NCBI GenBank assembly: GCA_020161435.1
Contig: JAIUNV010000004.1
Span: forward strand, 1 to 64,000
Direction: 5' to 3'
Length of the DNA: 64,000 nucleotides
DNA from: Bacteroidota bacterium
Lineage (GTDB): Bacteria; Bacteroidota; Bacteroidia; Chitinophagales; Chitinophagaceae
The translations under genes were made by a program, and so were the position numbers. A model generated the notes under the pieces. That model did no database searches and was not told where the DNA came from. It saw only the letters and a list, made by a program, of their open reading frames with translations. Shown here piece after piece: positions 53,360 to 61,449 of the stretch. Each line of letters opens with the position of its first letter. Position 1 is the stretch's first letter.

Positions 53360-53556
53360 GGACAATGCTGACCTCTGAACGATAAATATTTCTTACTGCC
53401 GATGCAAACACAGGATAAACATGGTGGTGTAAACTAAAGGCTGAAAAAGAATAATACTGCTAAAAAAACACAGATAAAAATTGACTTAGGCGGGCTGTTA
53501 GTTGGTCATAAAATCAATGGTTCTATAATCATTCGCCGCCATTGTATATTGAGAAA

Positions 53557-54807
53557 TTATCCGCCAACAATCCACTTCATCATCAATCCGCTGAGGTAGG
53601 CGCCGTAGGTGCCGAGGGCATAACCCAATACTGCCAGTAACACGCCTACCGGTGCAAGTGATGGTGCAAAAGCCGAAGCCACAATAGGAGCACTGGCAGC
53701 CCCACCAACATTGGCCTGGCTACCTACTGCCACAAAGAAGAAAGGTGCTTTTATCAGTTTTGCCACCACCAGCATAATCAGTACGTGAAAAGCCATCCAC
53801 AGTATTCCCACGCCAAACAGTAATGGGTTGTCGAAAATAGCCAGCACATCCATTTTCATGCCTACGCTAGCTACCAGCACATATAACAATAGTGTGCCCA
53901 CTTTTGATGCTCCCACACCTTCCAGGTTTTTGGCTGAAGTAAGCGACAGTAACAAGCCTCCGGTAGTAGCCAGTACAATAATCCAGAAATAAACAGAGGT
54001 TAAGCTAAACTCTTCTAAGAAAGGCGCATGCTCTTTTATAGCGGGTGCAATCCAGTCGGCCAGCAAATGGCTCAATCCCATTACCCCAAAACCAATAGCA
54101 CAAATAATCATCAGATTGCCTGTGCTGGGGATTTTTGCATTGTTGGATTGATAGTTGGCCAGTTTTGTTTGTAGTGCAGTAATGGCACTGGCATCTGCTT
54201 TGAGTTTAGCGTCCAGCTTTTTTGAAATACCAGCACCGTACAATAAAAATGCCATCCAGATATTCGCCACAATCACATCCATAGTTATCATGGCGCTGAA
54301 TAATTTATCGCTGGCTCCAAACACTTCTTTCATAGCCGTTTGGTTGGCACTGCCCCCAATCCAACTACCTGCTATGGTGCTTAATCCTCGCCATACCGCA
54401 TCGGGGCCTTCACCTCCAACCGTTTCTGGAGATACAACACTAAAAACTGCTACCGCAAGTGGCCCGCCCAATACAATACCTACAGTGCCGGCTAAAAACA
54501 TAATCAATGCTTTGCCGCCTAATCTTTTTAAAGCAGGAAAATCAATGCTGATGGTGAGTAGTACCAGACTCACAGGCAAAATATACCGGCTGATAATGGG
54601 GTATAACTTGCTTTCTTCGCCATCAATCAAACCAAAGCTGTTATACAACGATGGAATGAAATAGCAAAGCAATACGCTGGGTACTACCTTATAAAATTTC
54701 TGCCAAAAAGCGTTGTTAGATGAAGAGGTATAAAACACTAAACCAAGGGTGCTCATAAGCAAACCCAATACCACGGCATCGTTTTGAATGAGGGCGATAT
54801 ACTGCAT
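53557..54807 (-). CDS. DUF819-family membrane protein
   Basis: Polytopic inner-membrane protein (416 residues, about ten hydrophobic segments) of the DUF819 (YjcL-like) family, function unknown but carrier-like with two-fold repeated architecture. Diagnostic segments are GSWIGGSANQTAMKEVFG (about 147-164), the Gly/Asn-rich half-helix of the first repeat, and VGSQANVGGAASAPIVASAF (about 368-387) of the second. These resemble the re-entrant loops of sodium-coupled transporters. An extramembrane loop with a Lys/Ala-rich helix lies near 195-225. Single-gene unit, same direction as the TonB receptor upstream, 72 bp away. Transport is an inference. Confidence 0.88.
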   Translation of the reverse strand: MQYIALIQNDAVVLGLLMSTLGLVFYTSSSNNAFWQKFYKVVPSVLLCYFIPSLYNSFGLIDGEESKLYPIISRYILPVSLVLLTISIDFPALKRLGGKALIMFLAGTVGIVLGGPLAVAVFSVVSPETVGGEGPDAVWRGLSTIAGSWIGGSANQTAMKEVFGASDKLFSAMITMDVIVANIWMAFLLYGAGISKKLDAKLKADASAITALQTKLANYQSNNAKIPSTGNLMIICAIGFGVMGLSHLLADWIAPAIKEHAPFLEEFSLTSVYFWIIVLATTGGLLLSLTSAKNLEGVGASKVGTLLLYVLVASVGMKMDVLAIFDNPLLFGVGILWMAFHVLIMLVVAKLIKAPFFFVAVGSQANVGGAASAPIVASAFAPSLAPVGVLLAVLGYALGTYGAYLSGLMMKWIVGG

Positions 54808-54879
54808 GCAGCATAATTACTGGTTTTGCCGGTAATGACCAATTTTCAAGTTTTTATCAAGCCTTCAATCAGCCAATCA

Positions 54880-57273
54880 TCAGAACTTAAAATTCCAGGT
54901 AACACTGGGTATGATGGGAAACAACGATACCTGGTAGGCTTTTACCTGTTGAGTACCTTGCTGCGGGTCGCCTTCCTGATCGAAGTAAATAAAGTAGGGG
55001 TTGAGCCTGCTGTACAAATTGTAAATGCTGAAGACCCAGTTGCTCTTAAACTTCTTCTGGCTGTTGGGTTTGGGCGTATACGTAGCACTCACATCGGCCC
55101 GATGGTAAGAAGGTAACCTGTATGCATTGATGCGACTGAATTCTTGTGTGAGAATACCGCCCACTACATAAAACCTTTCGGGAAAAGTGGCCGCATTGCC
55201 GGTGCCATACACAAACACGCCGCCAATTTTCCATTTGGGGTTGAGGTTGTAGTTGAGCACCACACTCATATCGTGGCGGCGGTCATATTTTGCCGGATAT
55301 TTTATACCTGCATTCAGGCTATCAAATTGCCGCCATGTCCAGCTAAGGGTGTAGCCCACCCAACCGGTAAGACGGCCGCGGGTTTTGTTCACAAACAATT
55401 CTACGCCGTAGCTCCATCCTTTACCAAATGTAAAATCTTCTTCCGGGTCGTTGAGTGATGGGGTAAATCCTTCCTTGTATTCAATTTGATTCAACATGTT
55501 TTTATAATATACTTCTATCGAAGTTTCAAACATGTTGTTCTTGAAATTCTGGAAATAGCCCGCAGCATATTGCCAGCCGTCTTGCGGCCGAACACGGTAG
55601 GTGCTGGGCACCCACAAATCGGTTGGCAGGGTAGTGCCGCTGTTTGTAGCCAGGTGTATGTATTGCAGGTTGCGGGTTACCGCTGCTTTAATGCTGCTAT
55701 TGGCACCCGTGGTATAACGCAGCGTAAAACGAGGCTCTAATCCACCATAGTTTTTCACTGTTTTTCCTTTGCCAAAAAAGGTACTGTCAAGTGGGTTGCC
55801 CTGCGCATCTTTATTATACAAAAAGTACGGGCCAACCTGATTGAAGCCGCTCAAACGCATGCCGGCACCGAGTTTCAGCTTGCTGGTTACTTCCCAGTCG
55901 TCTTGTATGTAAAAGGCATATTCACGGGCAAATTTTTTGCCTGTATTATCGGGGTTGAACACGGTAGCCCCTTGGCTGCCACTTACCTGGTTGGGTAAAA
56001 AAGTATGGTACGTGTATTGTGCGCCAAACTTCACTTTGTGTTCGGGCAATGGATAATAATCGAAATCAATTTTTGCATTCAGGTCTTGTATGCCGCTGCT
56101 TAGTGTAATACGGAAATCATTTTGCAGGGCATCAAATTTGAATTTGTAATCGTTGTACACCAGTGTAGTGTTGGCAAAAATCTTTTTGCTGAAAATGTGG
56201 TTCCAACGAACGGTAGCCGTACTGTTTCCCCAGGGAATATCGGTATTGAAAGCCCTCTCCTTATTGCGGAATGTAAATACATCTCTGCCGAAATAACCAC
56301 TCAAATACAAACGGTCTTTTGCCCCCAGCCGAAAGTTCATTTTGGTATTAAGGTCGTAGAAATAATAACCGCTGCCATACAGGTTGGCATCCTTGCTGAT
56401 GAATGGTTTTACCAATGCATCAATATAAGTCCGTCTGCCTGCTACAATAAAAGATGACTTACCTTTTTCTATAGGGCCTTGTGCAGAAAAGCGGGAAGCA
56501 ATATTGCCCACGCCACCTTCAAATTCATACTCCCGGTTGTTGCCATCCTTCATAGTTACATCTACCACGCTGCTCAGCCTGCCACCATATTGCGCCGGCA
56601 TGCCTCCTTTTATAAGACTTACGTTTTTGATGGCATCACCATTAAAAATGGAAAAGAAACCAAACAGGTGACCGGTGTTGTACACTACAGCATCATCCAG
56701 CACAATCAGGTTTTGATCGGCACCACCACCACGTACATAGAATCCGGCATTGCCTTCGCCGGCATTGCGAACGCCGGGCAGTAGTTGCAAGGCTTTCAGC
56801 ACATCTACCTCACCCAAAAAAGCGGGGATTTGTTTAATGCGTTCAATACTCAAATCAACTTTACCCATTTGGGCTGTTTGCACGTTGTTCTCTTTTTTTC
56901 GGCCCACCACCGTTACCTGAGTATTGGCATACGAGGCAGGCACCAGTAAAATGTCTTGCTGCACATCTTTGCTGCTGTTGATGGGAAAGCTTTTGGGTTC
57001 GTAGCCTACAAATGAAGCTTGTAGCTCGGTAGCCCCGGCGGTAATGGTCAGCGAATAAAAGCCATATGCGTTGCTCGATACGCCACGGCTGGCTCCTTTC
57101 AGGTAAATATTGGCCCCCTGCAGGCTTTCGCCCGTCAGCGAGTCTTTCACAAATCCACTAATGGTAATGCGCTGCGCCTTTCCAAAAACGCTGAGGCTTA
57201 CAAAGAAGGTAATCAGTAAGAATCGGTATGTGCAAAGCTGGCAATTGGCCAGCCAGTAAAGCTTATTTTTCAT
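54880..57273 (-). CDS. TonB-dependent outer-membrane receptor with carboxypeptidase-regulatory-like N-domain
   Basis: Predicted active transporter of 798 residues in the outer membrane. After a signal peptide (about 1-34) comes a CarboxypepD_reg-like domain (ISGFVKDSLTGESLQGANIYLKG to about residue 105). The plug follows (about 125-240, with FLGEVDVLKALQLLPGVRNAGEG, FYVRGGGADQNLIVLDDAVVYN and GGRLSSVVDVTM), then a 22-strand barrel whose last strand ends VTWNFKF, with terminal Phe. The start MKNKLYW at 57273 is used; a TTG upstream is ignored. It lies 36 bp after the DUF3347 gene on the same strand, so the two are probably co-transcribed, hinting at a metal-linked substrate. No SusD partner is present, so it is not a SusC-type glycan importer. 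Confidence 0.93.
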   Translation of the reverse strand: MKNKLYWLANCQLCTYRFLLITFFVSLSVFGKAQRITISGFVKDSLTGESLQGANIYLKGASRGVSSNAYGFYSLTITAGATELQASFVGYEPKSFPINSSKDVQQDILLVPASYANTQVTVVGRKKENNVQTAQMGKVDLSIERIKQIPAFLGEVDVLKALQLLPGVRNAGEGNAGFYVRGGGADQNLIVLDDAVVYNTGHLFGFFSIFNGDAIKNVSLIKGGMPAQYGGRLSSVVDVTMKDGNNREYEFEGGVGNIASRFSAQGPIEKGKSSFIVAGRRTYIDALVKPFISKDANLYGSGYYFYDLNTKMNFRLGAKDRLYLSGYFGRDVFTFRNKERAFNTDIPWGNSTATVRWNHIFSKKIFANTTLVYNDYKFKFDALQNDFRITLSSGIQDLNAKIDFDYYPLPEHKVKFGAQYTYHTFLPNQVSGSQGATVFNPDNTGKKFAREYAFYIQDDWEVTSKLKLGAGMRLSGFNQVGPYFLYNKDAQGNPLDSTFFGKGKTVKNYGGLEPRFTLRYTTGANSSIKAAVTRNLQYIHLATNSGTTLPTDLWVPSTYRVRPQDGWQYAAGYFQNFKNNMFETSIEVYYKNMLNQIEYKEGFTPSLNDPEEDFTFGKGWSYGVELFVNKTRGRLTGWVGYTLSWTWRQFDSLNAGIKYPAKYDRRHDMSVVLNYNLNPKWKIGGVFVYGTGNAATFPERFYVVGGILTQEFSRINAYRLPSYHRADVSATYTPKPNSQKKFKSNWVFSIYNLYSRLNPYFIYFDQEGDPQQGTQQVKAYQVSLFPIIPSVTWNFKF

Positions 57274-57309
57274 GGTGTGGGTACATAACAGCAAAAAGCC
57301 CGCTGCTGT

Positions 57310-57900
57310 TTACTGTACAAAATTTACAGAGTCGCGGTTTTCACCACAGTCCAGCATGTCGTCGCCAAAATAGGGGTTGCGAATGGCGGGTTGCTGGCTC
57401 AGCCAGTTGGCACCGGCATTGTCGAAAGCCATGGGGCAATGCTGCTGATACACTTTGCCGCCTTTGTATTGTACGGTGCGGAGCATATCAAAAAACTGAT
57501 CGCTGATGGTTTGCAACGAACGGTATTTTTTTGTCCAGTCGCTGCTGGCGGCAATGGCTGTTGCTTCTGTGGCAATGCCCTGCTGAATGCCCGCTGCCAA
57601 TGCAATCAGTTGGCTGTCGGCCTTCAGCTCCTGCATGGCTATGGCTTGCATACTGGCGGCAAATGAGCCTGCCCGTAGGTTTACTGCACCGCTGTCTTTT
57701 TGTACAAATGCTTCTGTAAGCTGATAGTATTCGCCCAATGCCCGCTGCACCGATACCGAAAATGAATCGGACACGGCACTTACCTGCAAAGGCGCAGGCG
57801 CTGTTGTAGCTTCATCATCGCTATGGCGAAAACCAAAATAATAGGTGAGTCCGCCACCAATAATAACTAGCGCCAACAACATCAATATCTTACGAGGCAT
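57310..57900 (-). CDS. DUF3347-domain exported protein, possible heavy-metal binding
   Basis: A 196-residue protein anchored or exported by an N-terminal hydrophobic segment (ILMLLALVIIGGGLTYYFGF, 5-24). The rest is a DUF3347 domain: a helical part (SVQRALGEYYQLTEAFVQKD, about 50-69; LRTISDQFFDML-like block about 130-142) and the C-terminal signature QHCPMAFDNAGANWLSQQPAIRNPYFG, then DDMLDCGE. It contains two conserved Cys (in HCPMAF and LDCGE). The same domain occurs at the C-terminus of CusB-like copper efflux adaptors, where the CPM..G..WLS..I.NPY.G..ML.CG motif is thought to bind metal. The ATG at 57900 is preferred. Upstream partner of the TonB receptor. Confidence 0.82.
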   Translation of the reverse strand: MPRKILMLLALVIIGGGLTYYFGFRHSDDEATTAPAPLQVSAVSDSFSVSVQRALGEYYQLTEAFVQKDSGAVNLRAGSFAASMQAIAMQELKADSQLIALAAGIQQGIATEATAIAASSDWTKKYRSLQTISDQFFDMLRTVQYKGGKVYQQHCPMAFDNAGANWLSQQPAIRNPYFGDDMLDCGENRDSVNFVQ

Positions 57901-57915
57901 GTTCAAATGTTTGTA

Positions 57916-57944
57916 CAAATGTAATTGTAAGCCGCCTTGGGCAA
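57916..57944 (-). promoter_or_regulatory. Candidate promoter of the DUF3347-TonB unit
   Basis: On the minus strand TTG (57944-57942), 18 nt, then TACATTTG (57923-57916), matching the phylum consensus, ending 15 nt before the ATG at 57900. Back-to-back with the -7 box of the ABC-F gene. Confidence 0.65.
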
Positions 57945-57983
57945 GCGTTGGTTTTTGCCCACGGCCCGCTATTGGCCAACCCT

Positions 57984-57991
57984 TACTTTTG
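57984..57991 (+). promoter_or_regulatory. Candidate -7 element of the ABC-F gene, possibly leaderless
   Basis: TACTTTTG ends only 4 nt before the ATG at 57996. If used at the normal distance, transcription would begin at or next to the start codon. No TTG at the -33 position was found. Confidence 0.5.
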
Positions 57992-57995
57992 CGCC

Positions 57996-59939
57996 ATGCT
58001 CGCAGGTTTTAATAATGTCACTTTTGAATTTGGCGCCAGGGTTATTGTTTCGGATGCTACCTGGCATATACAGCCCAACGAACGTATTGGATTGATTGGC
58101 TACAACGGCACCGGTAAATCTACTTTGCTGCGCTTGCTGGTGGGCGAATACACCTGCTCGGCAGGTACGGTAGAAAGAGGAAAGAATGTGCAGATTGGTT
58201 TTTTGCACCAGGATTTGCTGAGTACCGAAATTGAAAAGCCGGTGCTTGAAGTAGCGATGGATGCTTTTACAGAAGCCCGCCGTCTGGAAGCCGAACTCAA
58301 GCAACTGGAAAAGCAACTGGAGACCGATCATAGCAATGAAGACCTGCTGCACAAGTATGCCGATATGCTGCACGACTTTGAACTGGCAGGCGGCTATACC
58401 ATGCAGCACCAAAGCGAAGAGGTACTGCACGGCCTGGGTTTTGAAACCGACCAGTTTGAAAAACCATTCAATCAGTTTAGCGGTGGCTGGCGGATGCGGG
58501 TGTTGCTGGCCAAGCTCATTTTGCAAAAGCCCGAAATTCTGTTGCTCGACGAACCGACCAACCACCTTGACCTGCCCAGTATTGAATGGCTGGAAAAATA
58601 CCTGCAGCATTACCCCGGCAGCGTGGTCATTGTAAGCCACGACAAATACTTTATGAACCGCATGGTAAATAAAGTAGTGGAGCTATACCAGCAGCAACTG
58701 CACATGTACACAGGCAATTTCGATTTTTATGAAAAAGAAAAAGCCGAACGCATTGCCCAGCAAAAAAGAGCTTTCGAAAATCAGCAGGATTACATACGCC
58801 AGCAGGAACGTTTTATAGAACGCTTTAAAGCCAAGGCCAGCAAGGCCGCACAGGCACAAAGTGTGGCCAAGCGCCTCGATAAACTCGACCGAATAGAAGA
58901 TGTAGAAATAGAACGCCCCAACATTCGCATCAACTTTATGGTGGGTCAGCAGCCCGGCCGCACCATTTGTACCCTCAAGCATGTGAGCAAGGCTTATGGC
59001 GATGTAGAAATTTTGCGTAATACCAGTGCCGAAATTTTCAGGGGCGATAAAGTAGCCCTGATTGGTGCCAACGGCAAGGGTAAATCTACCTTGCTGCGCA
59101 TCATAGCCGGTACCGAAAAAATTGAAGGGGAACGCATTTGGGGCCACAATGTGCAGGAGGCTTTTTATGCCCAGCACCAGCTGGAATCGCTGAATGTAAA
59201 CCACACCGTGCTGGAAGAAATGACGACCAGCCGTGCCGGCAAAACTGAACTGGAATACCGGGCACTCTTGGGTTGTTTTCTTTTTAGCGGCGATGATACC
59301 GATAAAAAAATCAAGGTATTGAGCGGGGGCGAAAAAGCCAGGGTAGCTTTGGCCAAAACCATTGTGAGCAAGGCCAACTTTCTGATGCTCGATGAACCGA
59401 CCAACCACCTGGACATGCACAGCGTGGAGCTGCTCATTGAAGCCCTCAATAAATACGAAGGCAGCCTTATCATCGTTAGCCACGACCGTTATTTTATTTC
59501 CCGAACGGCCAATGTGTTTTGGGAAATCATCAACCACGAAATCCGTGAGTTCAGGGGTAGCTACGAGGAATATTTAGAGTGGAAAGAAAAGTTGCTGCAA
59601 CAGGAAGCGGCTGCCAAACAAGAGCAGCTGGCACCAGAACCCGTAGTTGTAAAAGCCGCACAGCCCAAGCCACAACCGGTAAACCGGGAGCTGCAAAAAG
59701 AATATCAGAAGCAGCACAAAGCATTTGAAAAGCAAGAGCAACAGCTGCAGCAGCTCCAGGCAAAAATGCAGGAGGTGGAAGGGCGCATGGCTGACCCGGC
59801 AGTGTACGCCGACAAGCAACAATTTTTGCAGGCCGAAAAAGAGTATAGCACGGTAAAGCAACAGCTCGATACCGCTCAACAGCAATACGAAAAAGCTTTT
59901 GAAGCCCTGATGGAACTGGAAGAGCAGTTGAAAGGTTGA
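57996..59939 (+). CDS. ABC-F family ATPase (ribosome-associated)
   Basis: Duplicated ABC ATPase without membrane domain (647 residues). ABC-F proteins act on the ribosome in translation control or antibiotic protection. The start MLAGFNNVTFEFGARV at 57996 gives the standard N-terminus; the 16 residues before it from 57948 are not family-like. First cassette: Walker A GYNGTGKST (35-43), signature FSGGWRMRVLLAKL, Walker B ILLLDEPTNHLD. The linker is basic and helical (FENQQDYIRQQERFIERFKAKASK). Second cassette: Walker A GANGKGKST, signature LSGGEKARVALAKT, Walker B FLMLDEPTNHLD. A C-terminal coiled coil (about 560-645, Gln/Lys/Glu-rich) follows, as in Uup/YdiF. Convergent with the VanX-like gene, with 3 bp between stops. 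Confidence 0.95.
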   Translation: MLAGFNNVTFEFGARVIVSDATWHIQPNERIGLIGYNGTGKSTLLRLLVGEYTCSAGTVERGKNVQIGFLHQDLLSTEIEKPVLEVAMDAFTEARRLEAELKQLEKQLETDHSNEDLLHKYADMLHDFELAGGYTMQHQSEEVLHGLGFETDQFEKPFNQFSGGWRMRVLLAKLILQKPEILLLDEPTNHLDLPSIEWLEKYLQHYPGSVVIVSHDKYFMNRMVNKVVELYQQQLHMYTGNFDFYEKEKAERIAQQKRAFENQQDYIRQQERFIERFKAKASKAAQAQSVAKRLDKLDRIEDVEIERPNIRINFMVGQQPGRTICTLKHVSKAYGDVEILRNTSAEIFRGDKVALIGANGKGKSTLLRIIAGTEKIEGERIWGHNVQEAFYAQHQLESLNVNHTVLEEMTTSRAGKTELEYRALLGCFLFSGDDTDKKIKVLSGGEKARVALAKTIVSKANFLMLDEPTNHLDMHSVELLIEALNKYEGSLIIVSHDRYFISRTANVFWEIINHEIREFRGSYEEYLEWKEKLLQQEAAAKQEQLAPEPVVVKAAQPKPQPVNRELQKEYQKQHKAFEKQEQQLQQLQAKMQEVEGRMADPAVYADKQQFLQAEKEYSTVKQQLDTAQQQYEKAFEALMELEEQLKG

Positions 59940-59942
59940 TGA

Positions 59943-60656
59943 TTACTGTAGCTTCTTAAATGTGCTAAATGAAACATCCATCAACGGATACCGTTTGGGC
60001 TCGGGCAGGTAAAAATGCCACCATTCGGTGGGCAGGGCCACAAACCCGAAATGCTCCATCACTTGCTTCAGTGTAGCCCGGTTGGCCAATACCTCGGCTG
60101 GCAGTTGCTGGTAATTGTGGTGGGCTTTCTCAGTAAAATCATCAAAACCAGTAGGCATGGGCAGTGTGTCGCCCGTTGTTAAATTGTACAAACCCAGGTC
60201 CACAGCAATACCGCGGTTGTGGCCGCTGCCATTGGCCGGGTTGGCGGCATAGCGGTCATCGGGCACTATTTTCCACATTTTTAGCGTAGCGGCATAGGGG
60301 CGGTAGCCATCGTACACCAGCAGGCCCAGCCCGCGTTTGGCCAGTGAGTCGGCTACCATTTTAAGTGGTTCGGCAGCGGCTTTGCGCAAAAAAACACCCG
60401 GCTCTTTGTACAATATCTGGCTGGTAAAGTTGTTGGTTGTGGTGTAGCGCTGGTCTGTTTTCAGGTGCGGAATAAACCCTTCCAATGAGACCATTTGCAA
60501 TTGTGGGTTGCTGTCGTATTGCAGTTTCAGGTGGTTTGCCCGTAGGGTAAGGGGGAGATGATACGGGTTTCTGCGGCCCGAGCAGCCCCAAATACACGCC
60601 ATAAGGCTAAAAAAAACTACTCCGGCCACAAGCCAATTGGTCATTTTTCGTGTCAT
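59943..60656 (-). CDS. D-alanyl-D-alanine dipeptidase family protein (VanX/DdpX-like), lipoprotein
   Basis: Zinc dipeptidase fold of the M15D family, 237 residues, expected to cleave D-Ala-D-Ala in the periplasm for peptidoglycan recycling. Key residues are complete: Arg119 in YDGYRPY (115-121), zinc ligands His146 and Asp153 in SGHNRGIAVD (144-153), and Glu211 with His214 in EWWHF (211-215). The N-terminus MTRKMTNWLVAGVVFFSLMACIWGC is a lipoprotein-type leader with Cys21 or Cys25 as lipid site, so it is membrane-anchored, unlike cytoplasmic VanX. No VanH/VanA genes are adjacent, so vancomycin resistance is not indicated. The ATG at 60656 is used. Confidence 0.93.
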   Translation of the reverse strand: MTRKMTNWLVAGVVFFSLMACIWGCSGRRNPYHLPLTLRANHLKLQYDSNPQLQMVSLEGFIPHLKTDQRYTTTNNFTSQILYKEPGVFLRKAAAEPLKMVADSLAKRGLGLLVYDGYRPYAATLKMWKIVPDDRYAANPANGSGHNRGIAVDLGLYNLTTGDTLPMPTGFDDFTEKAHHNYQQLPAEVLANRATLKQVMEHFGFVALPTEWWHFYLPEPKRYPLMDVSFSTFKKLQ

Positions 60657-60846
60657 ATTGACGGAAATTCTGTTAAAAAACTGCTCCTTCCAAGGCCTAT
60701 CTTTCCCCAAGGGTTGTCTAAAAGGGGGTAAAAGGTTTTCTTTGCACCCGAAACCGAAATAACCACACCTCCTTTCCGTTACCTGTAGGCATTATTGATA
60801 TTATACAGTAATCCGCACTTTTTTAACCCAAACCCATTCTTACATC

Positions 60847-61299
60847 ATGCAGTTGAAAAAATCATACATCAGGCAAAATGCAATACTGGCGCCACTCATG
60901 TTGGTGTTGCTGGTAATGTTTAGCCTGTCTTTGTATGCTACTAAAACCGAAAATAAAACGGCTTCGAAAGAAACCGAAGAGGTAAAAGTAGCTACAGGTA
61001 CCGCCAGCTGGTACGGGCCAAACTTTCATGGCCGTAAAACGGCCACCGGCGATAAATACGACATGCACGGGCTTACATGTGCCAGCAACCGCTACCCCTT
61101 GGGTACCTGGCTGCGGGTAACGAATATCAAAACTGGTAAATCAGTGATTGTGCGTGTAAATGATCGTATGCACCCCAAAATGAAACGCATTATTGACCTT
61201 AGTAAAGGTGCCGCCAAAGAGCTGGGCATGGTAACTGCCGGCGTAGCTCAGGTTAAAGTAGAAGACCTCGGCAGGTCTTTGCCTGTAGCCTCATTGTAA
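60847..61299 (+). CDS. RlpA-like double-psi beta-barrel protein
   Basis: Exported 150-residue protein of the septal ring lytic transglycosylase RlpA family. An N-terminal hydrophobic signal lies at about 14-31 (LAPLMLVLLVMFSLSLYA), followed by a Lys/Thr/Glu-rich linker. The DPBB domain runs from GTASWYGPNFHGRKTATGDKYD (51-72) through LTCASNRYPLGTWLRVTN (76-93) to VRVNDRMHPKMKRIIDLSKGAAKELGM (102-128). Catalytic Asp of RlpA corresponds to Asp106 (VRVND). The usual His of the A-A-H motif is replaced by Ser80/Asn81 (CASN), so lytic activity is doubtful. No SPOR domain is present. The ends are well defined by a terminator 23 nt downstream. Confidence 0.9.
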   Translation: MQLKKSYIRQNAILAPLMLVLLVMFSLSLYATKTENKTASKETEEVKVATGTASWYGPNFHGRKTATGDKYDMHGLTCASNRYPLGTWLRVTNIKTGKSVIVRVNDRMHPKMKRIIDLSKGAAKELGMVTAGVAQVKVEDLGRSLPVASL

Positions 61300-61321
61300 T
61301 ACATCATTAAAATATTCATCC

Positions 61322-61351
61322 AAAGTGCCACTCCAAAAAGGGTGGCACTTT
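61322..61351 (+). terminator. Terminator of the RlpA-like gene
   Basis: 10-bp stem AAAGTGCCAC / GTGGCACTTT, then TTGCTTTTGCC, 23 nt after the stop. Confidence 0.83.
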
Positions 61352-61421
61352 TGCTTTTGCCAACAAATTGATGGTAAACAGATTATGGATAAAATTTTTA
61401 TAGCTGTTACTAATTCAAACC

Positions 61422-61429
61422 TACTTTTG
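61422..61429 (+). promoter_or_regulatory. Candidate -7 element (TACTTTTG) of the OmpA-like gene
   Basis: The TACTTTTG octamer ends 20 nt before the ATG, the same box as at rpsA and rpsT. The -33 region is T-rich but without a clear TTG. Confidence 0.55.
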
Positions 61430-61449
61430 TCGCACATAAATTTCCCCTT

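Noticed and set aside
58683..59537. 284-codon minus-strand frame inside the ABC-F gene
   Set aside because: Antisense to highly conserved ATPase motifs; no independent start context or family signature.
59943..60656. Possible vancomycin-resistance gene (vanX)
   Set aside because: The dipeptidase motifs are present, but it is a lipoprotein without vanH or vanA neighbours; a peptidoglycan recycling role is more likely.
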